Source of the DNA: Hydrogenophaga sp. BPS33
Lineage (GTDB): Bacteria > Pseudomonadota > Gammaproteobacteria > Burkholderiales > Burkholderiaceae_C
Direction: 5' to 3'
Assembly: GCF_009859475.1 (NCBI RefSeq)
Contig: NZ_CP044549.1
Coordinates: 5,146,001 to 5,210,000 of the forward strand
DNA: 64,000 nucleotides
Shown: piece by piece, positions 7,546 to 15,568 of the stretch
Layout of the letters: each line of letters starts with the position of its first letter
Position numbering within the stretch: the stretch's first letter is position 1
Notes under the pieces: generated by a model
What the model saw: the letters and a program-made list of their open reading frames with translations, nothing else
Database searches by the model: none
Told to the model about the DNA's origin: nothing
Program-made: the position numbers and the translations under genes

Positions 7546-10500
7546 ATGAGCAGCACCGACGCCGACACCCTCGCCCCGCCACCCTCGCGCATCGGCCGCG
7601 TGGTGCGCTGGGTTCTCGGTGGCCTGGTCACCCTGGTGTTGCTGGTGCTGCTGGGCTTTGGCGTGTGGGCCGCGTCGGCAGGCTCTCTGGCGCAGGCGAT
7701 CGGCTGGGGCCAAGCCTTCATGGCCCGACAGGGGCCGGACGCAGGCACGCTGGAGGTGGCCGACGTGCAAGGCAGCCTGCTGCGCGGCGGACAGATCGCG
7801 CGGCTGCAGTGGCAGCGCGATGGGCTCACCGTGGTCGCGACCGACACGCGCATCGGCCTGAACCCCTGGTTCTGGGCCGACGCCTTGCTGGGCCGCGGCG
7901 TGCGCCTCTCGCAGCTGGACATCGCACGCCTGCAGATTCACGACCAACGCCCGCCCGGACCCGACGAGCCGCCCGAGCCGCTGCAGCCCATCACGCTGCC
8001 CCTGCCGGTCACCCTGCCCTGGTCCATCGGCGAACTCGTGCTGGAGGGCGGGTCGCCGCTGCGCTTCAGCGGCATGAAAGGCCTGTACCGCTACCGCTCG
8101 GCCGAGCGGGGGTGGAACCTGGGCGTGGACGACGCGCACCAGTTCGATCTGGACAGCGTGCAAGTCGCCGGCGGCCGCTACCAGCTCAAGGCCATCCTGG
8201 GGGCCCAAGCGCCCATGCCCTTGCGTGTGGAGGCCGGCGGCGAGGTGGACACCACTGTGCCCGGTGGCAGCGAGCGCCTCGCGCTGCAGGCCATCGCGAA
8301 GATCACCGGCACCCTGGCCACCACCGATGCCGCGCTGGATGCCACCGCCAGCGTGAAGACCGCAGGCAACGCGACCGCGTCACCAGACGCCCCTTCGCTG
8401 GAGGCCAGGGCCCGGCTGCGGCCCTGGGGCGCGCAACCGCTGGAGTCCGCCGACGCCACCCTGGCGCGCATCGACCTGCACGCCTTCTGGCCCCAGGCGC
8501 CGGTCACCTTGCTCAGCGGCACGGTCCAGGCGCAACCCGAAGGCGACGCCTGGCGTGCCCAGGTGAATTTGGCCAATGCGGGCAGCGGTCCGGCCGACCA
8601 GCAGCGGCTGCCGCTGGATGCCCTGCGCGTCGACCTGGAACACCGCGGCATGCGCTGGACGCTCTCGCGGCTCGATGCGCAACTGGGCGGTGGCGCGGTC
8701 AAAGGCCAGGGCTGGTGGGAGCCGGCCACCGGCGCTCAGGCCTCGCCGCTGGGCCAGTGGCAGGGCGACATCCAGGCCACTCGCATCAACCCGGCCCGGC
8801 TCTGGAGCAGCATCGTGCCCTCCGCACTCGATGGCAGCGTGACCGCGCGCACGGTGGACGCGGCCATCGATCTCAGCGCGCGCGTGCAGCCGTCCGACAC
8901 GCAACCGCGCGGCAGCACCTTGTCGGGTGTGCGCCTGCGCGAACTCGATCTCAAGGGACGTTGGCGGCCCCAGGCGAACGATGCGGCGCAAGGCGTGTTC
9001 GAACTGCGCGAAGCCCGCCTGGACGCGGCCGGCCTCCAGCTCGACGGCAAGGGCGCGTTCGACACCGTGGCGCGCAGTTTCGATGGCCAACTGGCGCTGC
9101 AACTGCCCGGGGCCGAGGCTCGATGGAAGGGCAAGACCGCGCACGCCCAGGGCGAAGGCGAACTGGACCTGAACCTTGCCGATGCCAACCGCGTGCTCGC
9201 CTGGGTGCGCAGCTTGCAGACCCTGCCAGTGGTCGGTCCGCAGATCCGCACCGCGCTGGACAGCCAACCGGGCCTGCAGGCCGAAGGCAGTGCCCAGCTC
9301 GACGCCCACTGGCAAGGCGGCCTCGGCGTGTTCGGCTATCCGCCCCCGATCACCGACGCCCGCACCGCCGCACCGCCGCGCCTGCGCATCGGCCTGAACG
9401 CGCCCAGCCTGCGCATCGCGCGCGAAGTAACCGAAGGGGCCACTGGCCAGAGCGACAACCCGACCACCACCCAGAACGTCCTGGTCCGAGCGCTCCAACT
9501 CTCGGCCGACGGACCGCCCGAACGCCTCGCCATCGAACTCGCCGGACAAGCCGAACAAGGCCCTTGGCGTGCCGTGCTCGATACGCAGGGCGTCTTGGCG
9601 CTCGGCCATCCGCGCCAGCCCGACTTCGACACCGGCCGCCTGGCCCTCAGCCGCTTGAAACTGCAAGCCACCGACAGCGCGCGTCCCGACCGCACCGTCG
9701 AATGGACGCTGGAGAGCGCGGCCGCGCTGGCGGTGCAGTGGCAAGGCGCGCGCAGCGTGCTGCAGGTCCAGGTCGACCCGGGCCAGCTCCACCTGCAACC
9801 GGTGTTCCGCCGGCGCGCGGCGCCCACGCCCAACACCACCGTCTCGCCCACCGCGGTGGCGGCCGCAGCTGCCACCCCCACCGTCACCAGCCCGCTGACA
9901 CTCGCCTGGGAGCGCATCACCTGGCGTGCCGGCGCGCTGGACACGCGTGGACGGCTCACCGGCCTGCCGCTGTCGTGGGTGGACGCGCTGGCCACCGCCG
10001 AAGGCGCGCGCCATGGACCGTTGAGCCAAGCCGGCCTGGGGGGCGACGTGGTGTTCGACGGCGCGTGGGACCTGTCCCTGCCGGCCGACGCCAACGCGCC
10101 GCCACGCCTGAGCGCCCAACTGCAGCGGCGCAGCGGCGACCTCTCGGTGCAGACCGACGGCAATTTCGACGAGAACACGCCGTCCGCCCAACGCCTGCAG
10201 ACCGGCATCCGCGCCGCGCAGCTGGATGTGGAAACCCAAGGCAGCCAAGTGGTCGCGCGCCTGCGCTGGGACAGCGAACGCCTGGGCCAGGCCAGCGCCG
10301 ACGTCAGCACCACACTCAGCCCGCCCAACGCAGAACAGAACGCCTGGCACTGGGCCGAGCAGGCGCCCTTGCGCGGCACGCTCAAGGCCAGCCTGCCGCA
10401 AATGGGCGTGTGGTCGGCCCTGGCCCCACCCGGTTGGCGCGTGCGCGGCTCGCTCGGCGCCGACCTCACGCTCAGTGGCACGCGCGACAAGCCGCTGTTC

Positions 10501-11682
10501 AACGGCGCGCTCAATGCCGACGACCTCGCCTTGCGCTCGCTGGTCAATGGCATTTCGTTCTCGCGCGGCCAGTTGCGCGCCACCCTTGCGGGCGAGCGCA
10601 TCACCATCGAGCGCTTCTACCTGCAAGGGCGCGGCGGCGCCGAGAACGGCGGCACCTTGCTGGCCACGGGCAGCACCGAGTGGCGCATGGTCACGGTCGA
10701 TGGGCAGGTACGCCGCCAGCCCTACATCAACCTGCAGGCCACCGCCACCCGGCTGCGCGTGTCCAACCGCGCCGACCGCCTGCTCACGCTCTCCGGCCAG
10801 TTGCAGGCGGAGTTGGCCGGCACCGCGCTGCAGCTGCGCGGCCAGCTCAACGCGGACGAAGCCCTGTTCGTGCTGCCCGACGAGTCCACGCCCAGCCTGG
10901 GCGCCGACGTGGTGGTGCGCGGCACGCAGCGGCCGCTGGAAGACCCCGACGCCTTTCGCGTGCAGCCCGATGTGCTGGTGGACCTGAACCTGGGCGAGAA
11001 CTTCGAGGTGCGCGGCCTGGGCCTGCAGACGCGCCTGAGCGGACAGCTCAACGTGCGCAGCACGCCGGCCTCGCCCGAACCGCGCGTGATCGGTGAAGTG
11101 CGCACGGTGCGCGGCACCTACCGCGCCTACGGCCAACGCATGAACATCGAAACCGGCGTGCTGCGCTTCAGCGGCGCCTACGACAACCCCACGCTGGACA
11201 TCACCGCGATACGCCCCAACACCTCGCAACGCGTGGGTGTGGTCATCAGCGGCAGCGCGCAACTGCCGCGCGTGCGGCTGTTCTCCGACCCCGAGTTGCC
11301 CGACAGCGAAAAGCTCGCCTGGCTGGTGCTGGGCCGCCCGGCCAGCGGCGCGGGTGCCGAAGCCGCCGTGCTGCAGCAGGCCGCGCTGGCGCTGCTGTCG
11401 CGCAATGGCGGCGGGTTCGAGGGTGGCCTGGCCGGCGCGTTCGGCCTGGACGAGCTGTCCTTCGCCGGCAGCGCGACCAATGCCGACGGCAGCACCACGG
11501 CAGCGGCCGTCACGCTGGGCAAGCGGCTGTCCAACAAGCTCTACATCACCTACGAAAGCAGCCTGGCCGGCGCCATGGGCACGGTATCGATGTTCTACGA
11601 CCTCTCGCGCCGCGTCACCGTGCGCGCCCGGGCGGGCGATGAGAACGCGATCGATCTGATCTTCACCACGGCGTTCGATTGA
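7546..11682 (+). CDS. tamB: TamB-like translocation/assembly module protein
   Basis: 1378 residues. A single N-terminal membrane anchor (VLGGLVTLVLLVLLGFGVWA, residues ~25-45) precedes a very long periplasmic region of short beta-strand repeats, as in the AsmA/TamB/VPS13-like lipid-transfer proteins. The last ~350 residues match the conserved TamB C-terminal domain (VRGTYRAYGQRMNIETG; LSDPELPDSEKLAWLVLGR-type segment; terminal LIFTTAFD). The length is close to E. coli TamB (1259). It spans the periplasm from the inner membrane to TamA. It lies 13 nt after tamA. Confidence 0.88.
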   Translation: MSSTDADTLAPPPSRIGRVVRWVLGGLVTLVLLVLLGFGVWAASAGSLAQAIGWGQAFMARQGPDAGTLEVADVQGSLLRGGQIARLQWQRDGLTVVATDTRIGLNPWFWADALLGRGVRLSQLDIARLQIHDQRPPGPDEPPEPLQPITLPLPVTLPWSIGELVLEGGSPLRFSGMKGLYRYRSAERGWNLGVDDAHQFDLDSVQVAGGRYQLKAILGAQAPMPLRVEAGGEVDTTVPGGSERLALQAIAKITGTLATTDAALDATASVKTAGNATASPDAPSLEARARLRPWGAQPLESADATLARIDLHAFWPQAPVTLLSGTVQAQPEGDAWRAQVNLANAGSGPADQQRLPLDALRVDLEHRGMRWTLSRLDAQLGGGAVKGQGWWEPATGAQASPLGQWQGDIQATRINPARLWSSIVPSALDGSVTARTVDAAIDLSARVQPSDTQPRGSTLSGVRLRELDLKGRWRPQANDAAQGVFELREARLDAAGLQLDGKGAFDTVARSFDGQLALQLPGAEARWKGKTAHAQGEGELDLNLADANRVLAWVRSLQTLPVVGPQIRTALDSQPGLQAEGSAQLDAHWQGGLGVFGYPPPITDARTAAPPRLRIGLNAPSLRIAREVTEGATGQSDNPTTTQNVLVRALQLSADGPPERLAIELAGQAEQGPWRAVLDTQGVLALGHPRQPDFDTGRLALSRLKLQATDSARPDRTVEWTLESAAALAVQWQGARSVLQVQVDPGQLHLQPVFRRRAAPTPNTTVSPTAVAAAAATPTVTSPLTLAWERITWRAGALDTRGRLTGLPLSWVDALATAEGARHGPLSQAGLGGDVVFDGAWDLSLPADANAPPRLSAQLQRRSGDLSVQTDGNFDENTPSAQRLQTGIRAAQLDVETQGSQVVARLRWDSERLGQASADVSTTLSPPNAEQNAWHWAEQAPLRGTLKASLPQMGVWSALAPPGWRVRGSLGADLTLSGTRDKPLFNGALNADDLALRSLVNGISFSRGQLRATLAGERITIERFYLQGRGGAENGGTLLATGSTEWRMVTVDGQVRRQPYINLQATATRLRVSNRADRLLTLSGQLQAELAGTALQLRGQLNADEALFVLPDESTPSLGADVVVRGTQRPLEDPDAFRVQPDVLVDLNLGENFEVRGLGLQTRLSGQLNVRSTPASPEPRVIGEVRTVRGTYRAYGQRMNIETGVLRFSGAYDNPTLDITAIRPNTSQRVGVVISGSAQLPRVRLFSDPELPDSEKLAWLVLGRPASGAGAEAAVLQQAALALLSRNGGGFEGGLAGAFGLDELSFAGSATNADGSTTAAAVTLGKRLSNKLYITYESSLAGAMGTVSMFYDLSRRVTVRARAGDENAIDLIFTTAFD

Positions 11683-11709
11683 CGCGCCCATCGCTGCAAT
11701 AACGCTGCC

Positions 11710-12084
11710 ATGCCCACTGCGCGCGCCCTCCTCCTTCTGATGCTTCTGCTGGGGCTGTCAGGGCTGCTCGCGCCGCCCTTCGCGATGGCGGCCGTGGCGC
11801 CACATGGCGCACCGCAGGCCTCCACCGTTGCGGCACCCCACGGCGCTGGCGCGCGCGACGCAAGCCACTTGGGCAACCACTGCAACGGGTACGCCAAGGT
11901 CTGTGTCGAAACCGACTGCAGCACCTGCCACGCACACGGCGCGGCCATGGCCCTCGGCGGCACCCTGCCGCCCTGGCGGCTGCAGGGCAGCGCGCCGCGC
12001 TCAGCCGCCGAGCACGCGCGCACACCACCGTGGCGCGAGCGCCCCGACCGGCCTCAGTGGGCCGCCCCGTCCGACCGGGGCTGA
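11710..12084 (+). CDS. Small secreted Cys/His-containing protein, unknown function
   Basis: 124 residues with a Sec signal peptide (ALLLLMLLLGLSGLLA, then AMAA). The mature part has a cluster of Cys and His (HCNGYAKVCVETDCSTCHAHG). Its tail is Pro/Arg-rich and ends near RPDRPQWAAP. The general look recalls small periplasmic proteins linked to metal resistance (DUF2946/CzcI-like), but no firm family match is evident. No strong ribosome site is seen. It lies between tamB and a dsbB-dsbA-like pair, so a thiol- or metal-related role is possible. Confidence 0.5.
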   Translation: MPTARALLLLMLLLGLSGLLAPPFAMAAVAPHGAPQASTVAAPHGAGARDASHLGNHCNGYAKVCVETDCSTCHAHGAAMALGGTLPPWRLQGSAPRSAAEHARTPPWRERPDRPQWAAPSDRG

Positions 12085-12194
12085 TCCGTCCGCACAGGCC
12101 CGCGACCTCACGGGCCTCATCCCCGATCGGCACATGTCGACGGCTTCGCCTCATGCGAAGCCGCGCGGTTCTCGTTCGCTGAAAGGAATCCTTC

Positions 12195-12620
12195 ATGCCT
12201 GCTCACTCAGCCGCCTGGCGCTGGCTCGCCGCGGCCTGGCTCGTCGCGATGGCCGCGACCCTGGGCGCACTCTTCATCGGCGAGGTCATGGGCATGACGC
12301 CCTGCCTGCTGTGCTGGTACCAACGCATCTACATGTTCCCGCTGGCCGCCATTCTGGGCATGGCCGCCTTCATGGACGACCGGCGTGGCGCGCTCTATGC
12401 CTTGCCCCTGGCGCTCGTGGGCGTGGGCTTCGCGGCGTACCACAGCGCGTTGGTGCTGCAGTGGGTGCCCGTGTGGTGGGTGCCTTGTGGTGCCGGCCCG
12501 TCGTGCAGCAACCAGGCCCTCACCCAACTCCACGGCGTGCAACTGCCTTTTCTCTCCCTGGCGGCCTTCCTCGCGATCGCCGCCAGCTTGTGCATCCATC
12601 TTCGAAAGACCCGGCCATGA
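12195..12620 (+). CDS. dsbB: Disulfide bond formation protein B (DsbB/BdbC-like)
   Basis: 141 residues with four predicted membrane segments. The first periplasmic loop carries CLLC (Cys37, Cys40), the quinone-reactive pair of DsbB. The second loop carries a pair in PCGAGPSCSN. A WYQR motif follows CLLC, as in the DsbB/BdbC group. DsbB reoxidises a periplasmic thiol oxidase and passes electrons to quinone. An AAAGGAA ribosome site precedes the ATG. The stop overlaps the start of the DsbA-like gene (ATGA), which is the likely redox partner. Confidence 0.88.
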   Translation: MPAHSAAWRWLAAAWLVAMAATLGALFIGEVMGMTPCLLCWYQRIYMFPLAAILGMAAFMDDRRGALYALPLALVGVGFAAYHSALVLQWVPVWWVPCGAGPSCSNQALTQLHGVQLPFLSLAAFLAIAASLCIHLRKTRP

Positions 12621-13279
12621 ACGCCAAGAAAATTTCCATCGTCCTGATCCTGGCCGTGTTGGCCGTCGCCTTCTTCATCGGCATGAGCACCTTCCGCCAG
12701 CAGGAACAGGCCGCGCAGGAAACCACCGTGCGCGCCGAAGCCACGCGGCTGGCGCGCATGCACTCACCCGTGGTGGGTCCGCAGAACGCGCCGGTCACGG
12801 TGGTGGAGTTCTTCGACCCGGCGTGCGAGGCCTGCCGGGCATTCCACCCGTTCGTCAAACAGCTGATGGCGCAGTACCCCACGCAGCTCAAGGTGGTGGT
12901 GCGCTACGCCCCGTTCCACGAGGGTTCTGACCTGGTGGTGGGCATGCTCGAAGCAGCGCGCCGCCAAGGCCAATACGAAGCGGCGCTGGAGGCGGTACTG
13001 ACCAGCCAGCCGCAGTGGGCCGACCACCACCAGCCCCAGCCGGCGCTGGCGTGGAATGCCCTGGCGGGGCTCGGCCTGGACCTCGCACAAGCCAGGAGCG
13101 ATGCGCAGCGCCCCGAAATCGCAGCGGCGCTGGCGCAAGACGTGGAAGACCTGCGCGCGCTGCAAGTGAACAAGACGCCCACCTTCTTCGTCAACGGCCG
13201 CAGCCTGCCCGGCTTCGGCCCGGAGCAGCTCGCAGCGCTGGTGGCCGACGAGGTCAAGCGCGCGGCGAACGCGCCCTGA
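12617..13279 (+). CDS. DsbA-family thiol:disulfide oxidoreductase, membrane-anchored
   Basis: 220 residues from the ATG at 12617 (4-nt overlap with dsbB). An N-terminal hydrophobic anchor (ISIVLILAVLAVAFFIGM) is followed by a thioredoxin/DsbA fold. The active site is CEAC at residues 70-73 in VEFFDPACEACRAF. The cis-Pro loop is VNKTPTFFVNG. It belongs to the COG1651/BdbD-type group, not classical DsbA (CPHC). With the adjacent DsbB it forms a dedicated oxidation pair in the periplasm. The translocated client proteins are unknown. Confidence 0.85.
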   Translation: MNAKKISIVLILAVLAVAFFIGMSTFRQQEQAAQETTVRAEATRLARMHSPVVGPQNAPVTVVEFFDPACEACRAFHPFVKQLMAQYPTQLKVVVRYAPFHEGSDLVVGMLEAARRQGQYEAALEAVLTSQPQWADHHQPQPALAWNALAGLGLDLAQARSDAQRPEIAAALAQDVEDLRALQVNKTPTFFVNGRSLPGFGPEQLAALVADEVKRAANAP

Positions 13280-13294
13280 AGCGCCCGGACCCGG

Positions 13295-13939
13295 TCAGGC
13301 CGTCTTCGCGACCTTGGCTTCGTTGGCGGCTTCCGCCACGTGCGCGCGGATCTCGCCTTCGGCAGTTTCCAGGGCCTTGGCCTTGGCGTCCGGGCCCATG
13401 CCCACCCCTTCGGCGCGCACGAAGCGCACATCGGTGATGCCGAAGAAGCCGAAGATGGTCTGCAGGTAGGTTTCCTGGTGTTCCATCGCGCGGCCGCCTT
13501 CGCTGGTCGAGTACACGCCGCCACGGCTCAGCACCACGATCACCGTCTTGCCACCGGCCAGGCCCACGGGGCCCTTCTCGGTGTACTTGAAGGTGCGGCC
13601 GGCTTGCGCCAGGCGGTCGATCCAGGCCTTGAGCTGGGTCGGGATAGTGAAGTTGTAGAACGGGGCGCCGATCACGACCACGTCGGCGGCCAGGAACTGG
13701 CTCACCAGCGCCTCGGACAAGGCGTTTTCACGGCGCTCGGCTTCGGTGGACGCGGCCTGGCCGGTGCGAAAACCCAGCGACTCAGCGCTCAGGTGCGAAG
13801 GCGCGTCCTTGGCCACGTCCAGGTACTGCACTTGCGTGCCGGGGTGGGCGGCCACCCAGGACGCCACCGTGCGGGCCGTCAACTGGCGGGAAACGGACTG
13901 GTCGCCGGTGATGGCGGAATCGATGTGAAGCAATGGCAT
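13295..13939 (-). CDS. azoR: FMN-dependent NADH-azoreductase
   Basis: 214 residues from the ATG at 13939 ([20 protein letters not shown]), with the flavodoxin-like fold of AzoR. The phosphate loop segment [11 protein letters not shown] binds [21 protein letters not shown] and VLSRGGVYS are the typical AzoR motifs. The enzyme reduces quinones and azo compounds with NAD(P)H via FMN. It is divergent from a LysR-type regulator that starts 129 nt away, a standard arrangement for quinone/electrophile-inducible azoR. Confidence 0.9.
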   Translation of the reverse strand: MPLLHIDSAITGDQSVSRQLTARTVASWVAAHPGTQVQYLDVAKDAPSHLSAESLGFRTGQAASTEAERRENALSEALVSQFLAADVVVIGAPFYNFTIPTQLKAWIDRLAQAGRTFKYTEKGPVGLAGGKTVIVVLSRGGVYSTSEGGRAMEHQETYLQTIFGFFGITDVRFVRAEGVGMGPDAKAKALETAEGEIRAHVAEAANEAKVAKTA

Positions 13940-13961
13940 GGTGAAGTCCTTATGGATGGGG

Positions 13962-13978
13962 CCATACGACTGGTATGG
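13962..13978. promoter_or_regulatory. Candidate LysR-type operator between azoR and its regulator
   Basis: The intergenic region has a 6-bp inverted repeat with a 5-nt spacer: CCATAC-GACTG-GTATGG. It lies about 23 nt upstream of the azoR start codon. Position and symmetry fit a LysR-family site, but the assignment rests on context only. Confidence 0.45.
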
Positions 13979-14068
13979 CGTTGGTGTTATTGTCTTTTCA
14001 GCACCAATCTTTGATAAGTCGGCAAAATTGCGACATATCGTTCCATCAATAGAACAGTCAATCGACCC

Positions 14069-15031
14069 ATGCAAGACTTGAACGACATGCTGTTGTTCGC
14101 CGAGGTGGTCGAGCGCGGCGGCTTCGCGGCCGCGGGCCGAGCGCTGGGCATGCCCAAATCCCGCGTCTCGCGCCGCGTGGCGGGGCTGGAGGCGCAGCTC
14201 GGCGTGCGGTTGCTGCAGCGCACCACTCGCAAGCTCTCGCTTACCGACGTGGGCGAAACCTACCTGCGCCACTGCCAGGCCCTGCGCGAATCGGCGCAGG
14301 CCGCGGCCGACGCGGTGGCCAACGCCCAGACCGAGCCGCGCGGCACGATCCGCGTGGTGTGCCCGGTCACCTTGGCGCAAACCGTGCTCGGCGGCGTCAT
14401 GTCGATCTATCTCGCGCGTTACCCCCAGGTGCGCATCGAGATGGAAGTGAACAACCGCGTGGTGGATCTGGTGCAGGAAGGCGTGGACGTGGCGCTGCGC
14501 GTGCGTCTCACGCTGGAGACCAGCGGCAGCCTGATCGTCAAGCGGCTGGACGACGCACATTCCGTGCTGGTGGCCAGCCCGGCGCTGCTCGAGCGCCAGG
14601 GCACGCCCACCACGCTGGAAGAGGTGGCCCGGCTCGACAGCGTGGCCATGTCCGCCACCGACGGCGTGGCCAGCATCCGCCTCACCAGCCCACAGGGACG
14701 CGAGACCTTGCTGCAATACCACCCGCGCTACATCGCCGACGACCTGCTCACGCTCAAGTTCGCGGTATTGGGCGGCAGCGGCATGTGCTGGCTGCCCGAC
14801 TACATGTGCGAAGCGGAATTGCGCAACGGCCAGTTGGTGCGCCTGCTGCCCGACTGGACCACGCCCGTGGGCGTGGTGCACGCGGTGTTTCCGTCGCGCC
14901 GGGGCATGTCGCCGGCGGTGCGCAGTTTCCTGGATTTCCTGGGCGAATACATGCCGATGTGCAGCGAGGCGCAGCGCAACGCAAGTGAGGAACACCCCCC
15001 TGCGCCGCTGCGCGGCTTCCCCCCTCTGTAG
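14069..15031 (+). CDS. LysR-family transcriptional regulator
   Basis: 320 residues. The N-terminal winged helix-turn-helix is [41 protein letters not shown] (residues 1-60), followed by the LysR effector-binding domain. It is divergent from azoR, so it probably controls azoR and itself. The C-terminal ~13 residues ([13 protein letters not shown]) are encoded by a dispersed intergenic repeat (14991-15090). The TAG stop arises within that repeat through changes relative to the other copy. The natural end of the family domain is probably near LDFLGEYMP. Confidence 0.88.
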   Translation: MQDLNDMLLFAEVVERGGFAAAGRALGMPKSRVSRRVAGLEAQLGVRLLQRTTRKLSLTDVGETYLRHCQALRESAQAAADAVANAQTEPRGTIRVVCPVTLAQTVLGGVMSIYLARYPQVRIEMEVNNRVVDLVQEGVDVALRVRLTLETSGSLIVKRLDDAHSVLVASPALLERQGTPTTLEEVARLDSVAMSATDGVASIRLTSPQGRETLLQYHPRYIADDLLTLKFAVLGGSGMCWLPDYMCEAELRNGQLVRLLPDWTTPVGVVHAVFPSRRGMSPAVRSFLDFLGEYMPMCSEAQRNASEEHPPAPLRGFPPL

Positions 15032-15090
15032 CGCGCCTTCGGCGCTTCGAGGGGGGGACGGCATCTCGGGCCGGTAGAGCCGGACCCTTG
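14991..15090. repeat. Dispersed intergenic repeat, copy B (overlaps lysR 3' end)
   Basis: A 100-bp segment nearly identical to 1532-1630. The first ~40 bp are translated as the tail of the LysR-type regulator. Where copy A reads CTCCGTGGCG this copy reads CTCTGTAGCG, which creates the regulator's stop codon. The same internal pairing potential (CCCCCCTC with GAGGGGGG) is present. Confidence 0.85.
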
Positions 15091-15155
15091 ATGGTTCAAG
15101 GCACGCTCGCCGGAAAGAGCACGACTGCGGCAGATAACGCTGCATGAGCGCCTCG

Positions 15156-15161
15156 TACAAT
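15156..15161 (+). promoter_or_regulatory. Candidate -10 box for tRNA-Arg
   Basis: TACAAT lies 14 nt before the first base of the tRNA, the expected distance for a short 5' leader. No clear -35 hexamer is seen at 16-18 nt upstream. Confidence 0.45.
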
Positions 15162-15175
15162 GCGGGCTCTTTTTT

Positions 15176-15250
15176 GCCGCCATAGTTCAATGGATAGAAC
15201 GAGCGCCTCCTAAGCGCTAGATACAGGTTCGATTCCTGTTGGTGGTACCA
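15176..15250 (+). tRNA. tRNA-Arg (anticodon CCT)
   Basis: A full cloverleaf can be drawn. The acceptor stem GCCGCCA pairs with TGGTGGT (two G-U pairs). The D arm contains GTTCAATGGATAGAAC. The anticodon stem AGCGC/GCGCT closes the loop CTCCTAA, giving anticodon CCT for AGG codons. The T arm is CAGGTTCGATTCCTG. Discriminator A and an encoded CCA end at 15250. Confidence 0.95.
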
Positions 15251-15568
15251 GTCGAGCGCGGACCCTGCCGCGATGCCCGGCGCTCTTGGGGCCGCCGCCA
15301 CAACTCGACAAACTTTCGGCCGTAGACCTGCCTACGCTGCCCTCCCCCGAAGACGCCCGCCCGGCGCAAAGCCGGTGCCCGAAGTTCCGCGGCCGCGGCG
15401 CCATGCCAGCCGCCGCTATTCCCCTGGCTTTCACAGTTTTTTCAACGTTATTGATAATAATACTCATTTAGAATCGTGATGTTAACCAGAGGCAGCCACC
15501 AGCCACCCACGGAACTCTTGCGCGCAGCGCTATCACTTTTTCCTCCTCCCCCTATTGCTAAGGAAACC
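15251..15568. other. 318-bp gene-free region between tRNA-Arg and the YncE-like gene
   Basis: The first ~190 bp are GC-rich with no supported gene. From about 15430 the sequence turns AT-rich and holds a Fur-type box (15453-15471). A pyrimidine-rich leader and an AAGGAA ribosome site follow, directly before the ATG at 15569. This is probably the iron-regulated promoter region of the downstream genes. Confidence 0.7.
15453..15471. promoter_or_regulatory. Fur box (iron-responsive operator)
   Basis: GATAATAATACTCATTTAG matches the 19-bp E. coli Fur consensus GATAATGATAATCATTATC at 14 of 19 positions by hand alignment. It stands out as an AT-rich island in GC-rich DNA. It lies ~97 nt upstream of the YncE-like lipoprotein gene and the siderophore genes behind it. 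Confidence 0.75.

Noticed and set aside
8380..11691. 1103-codon open frame antisense to tamB
   Set aside because: High-GC codon bias leaves long antisense frames open. The plus strand has a clear TamB protein with anchor and C-terminal domain; the antisense product has no recognisable motif.
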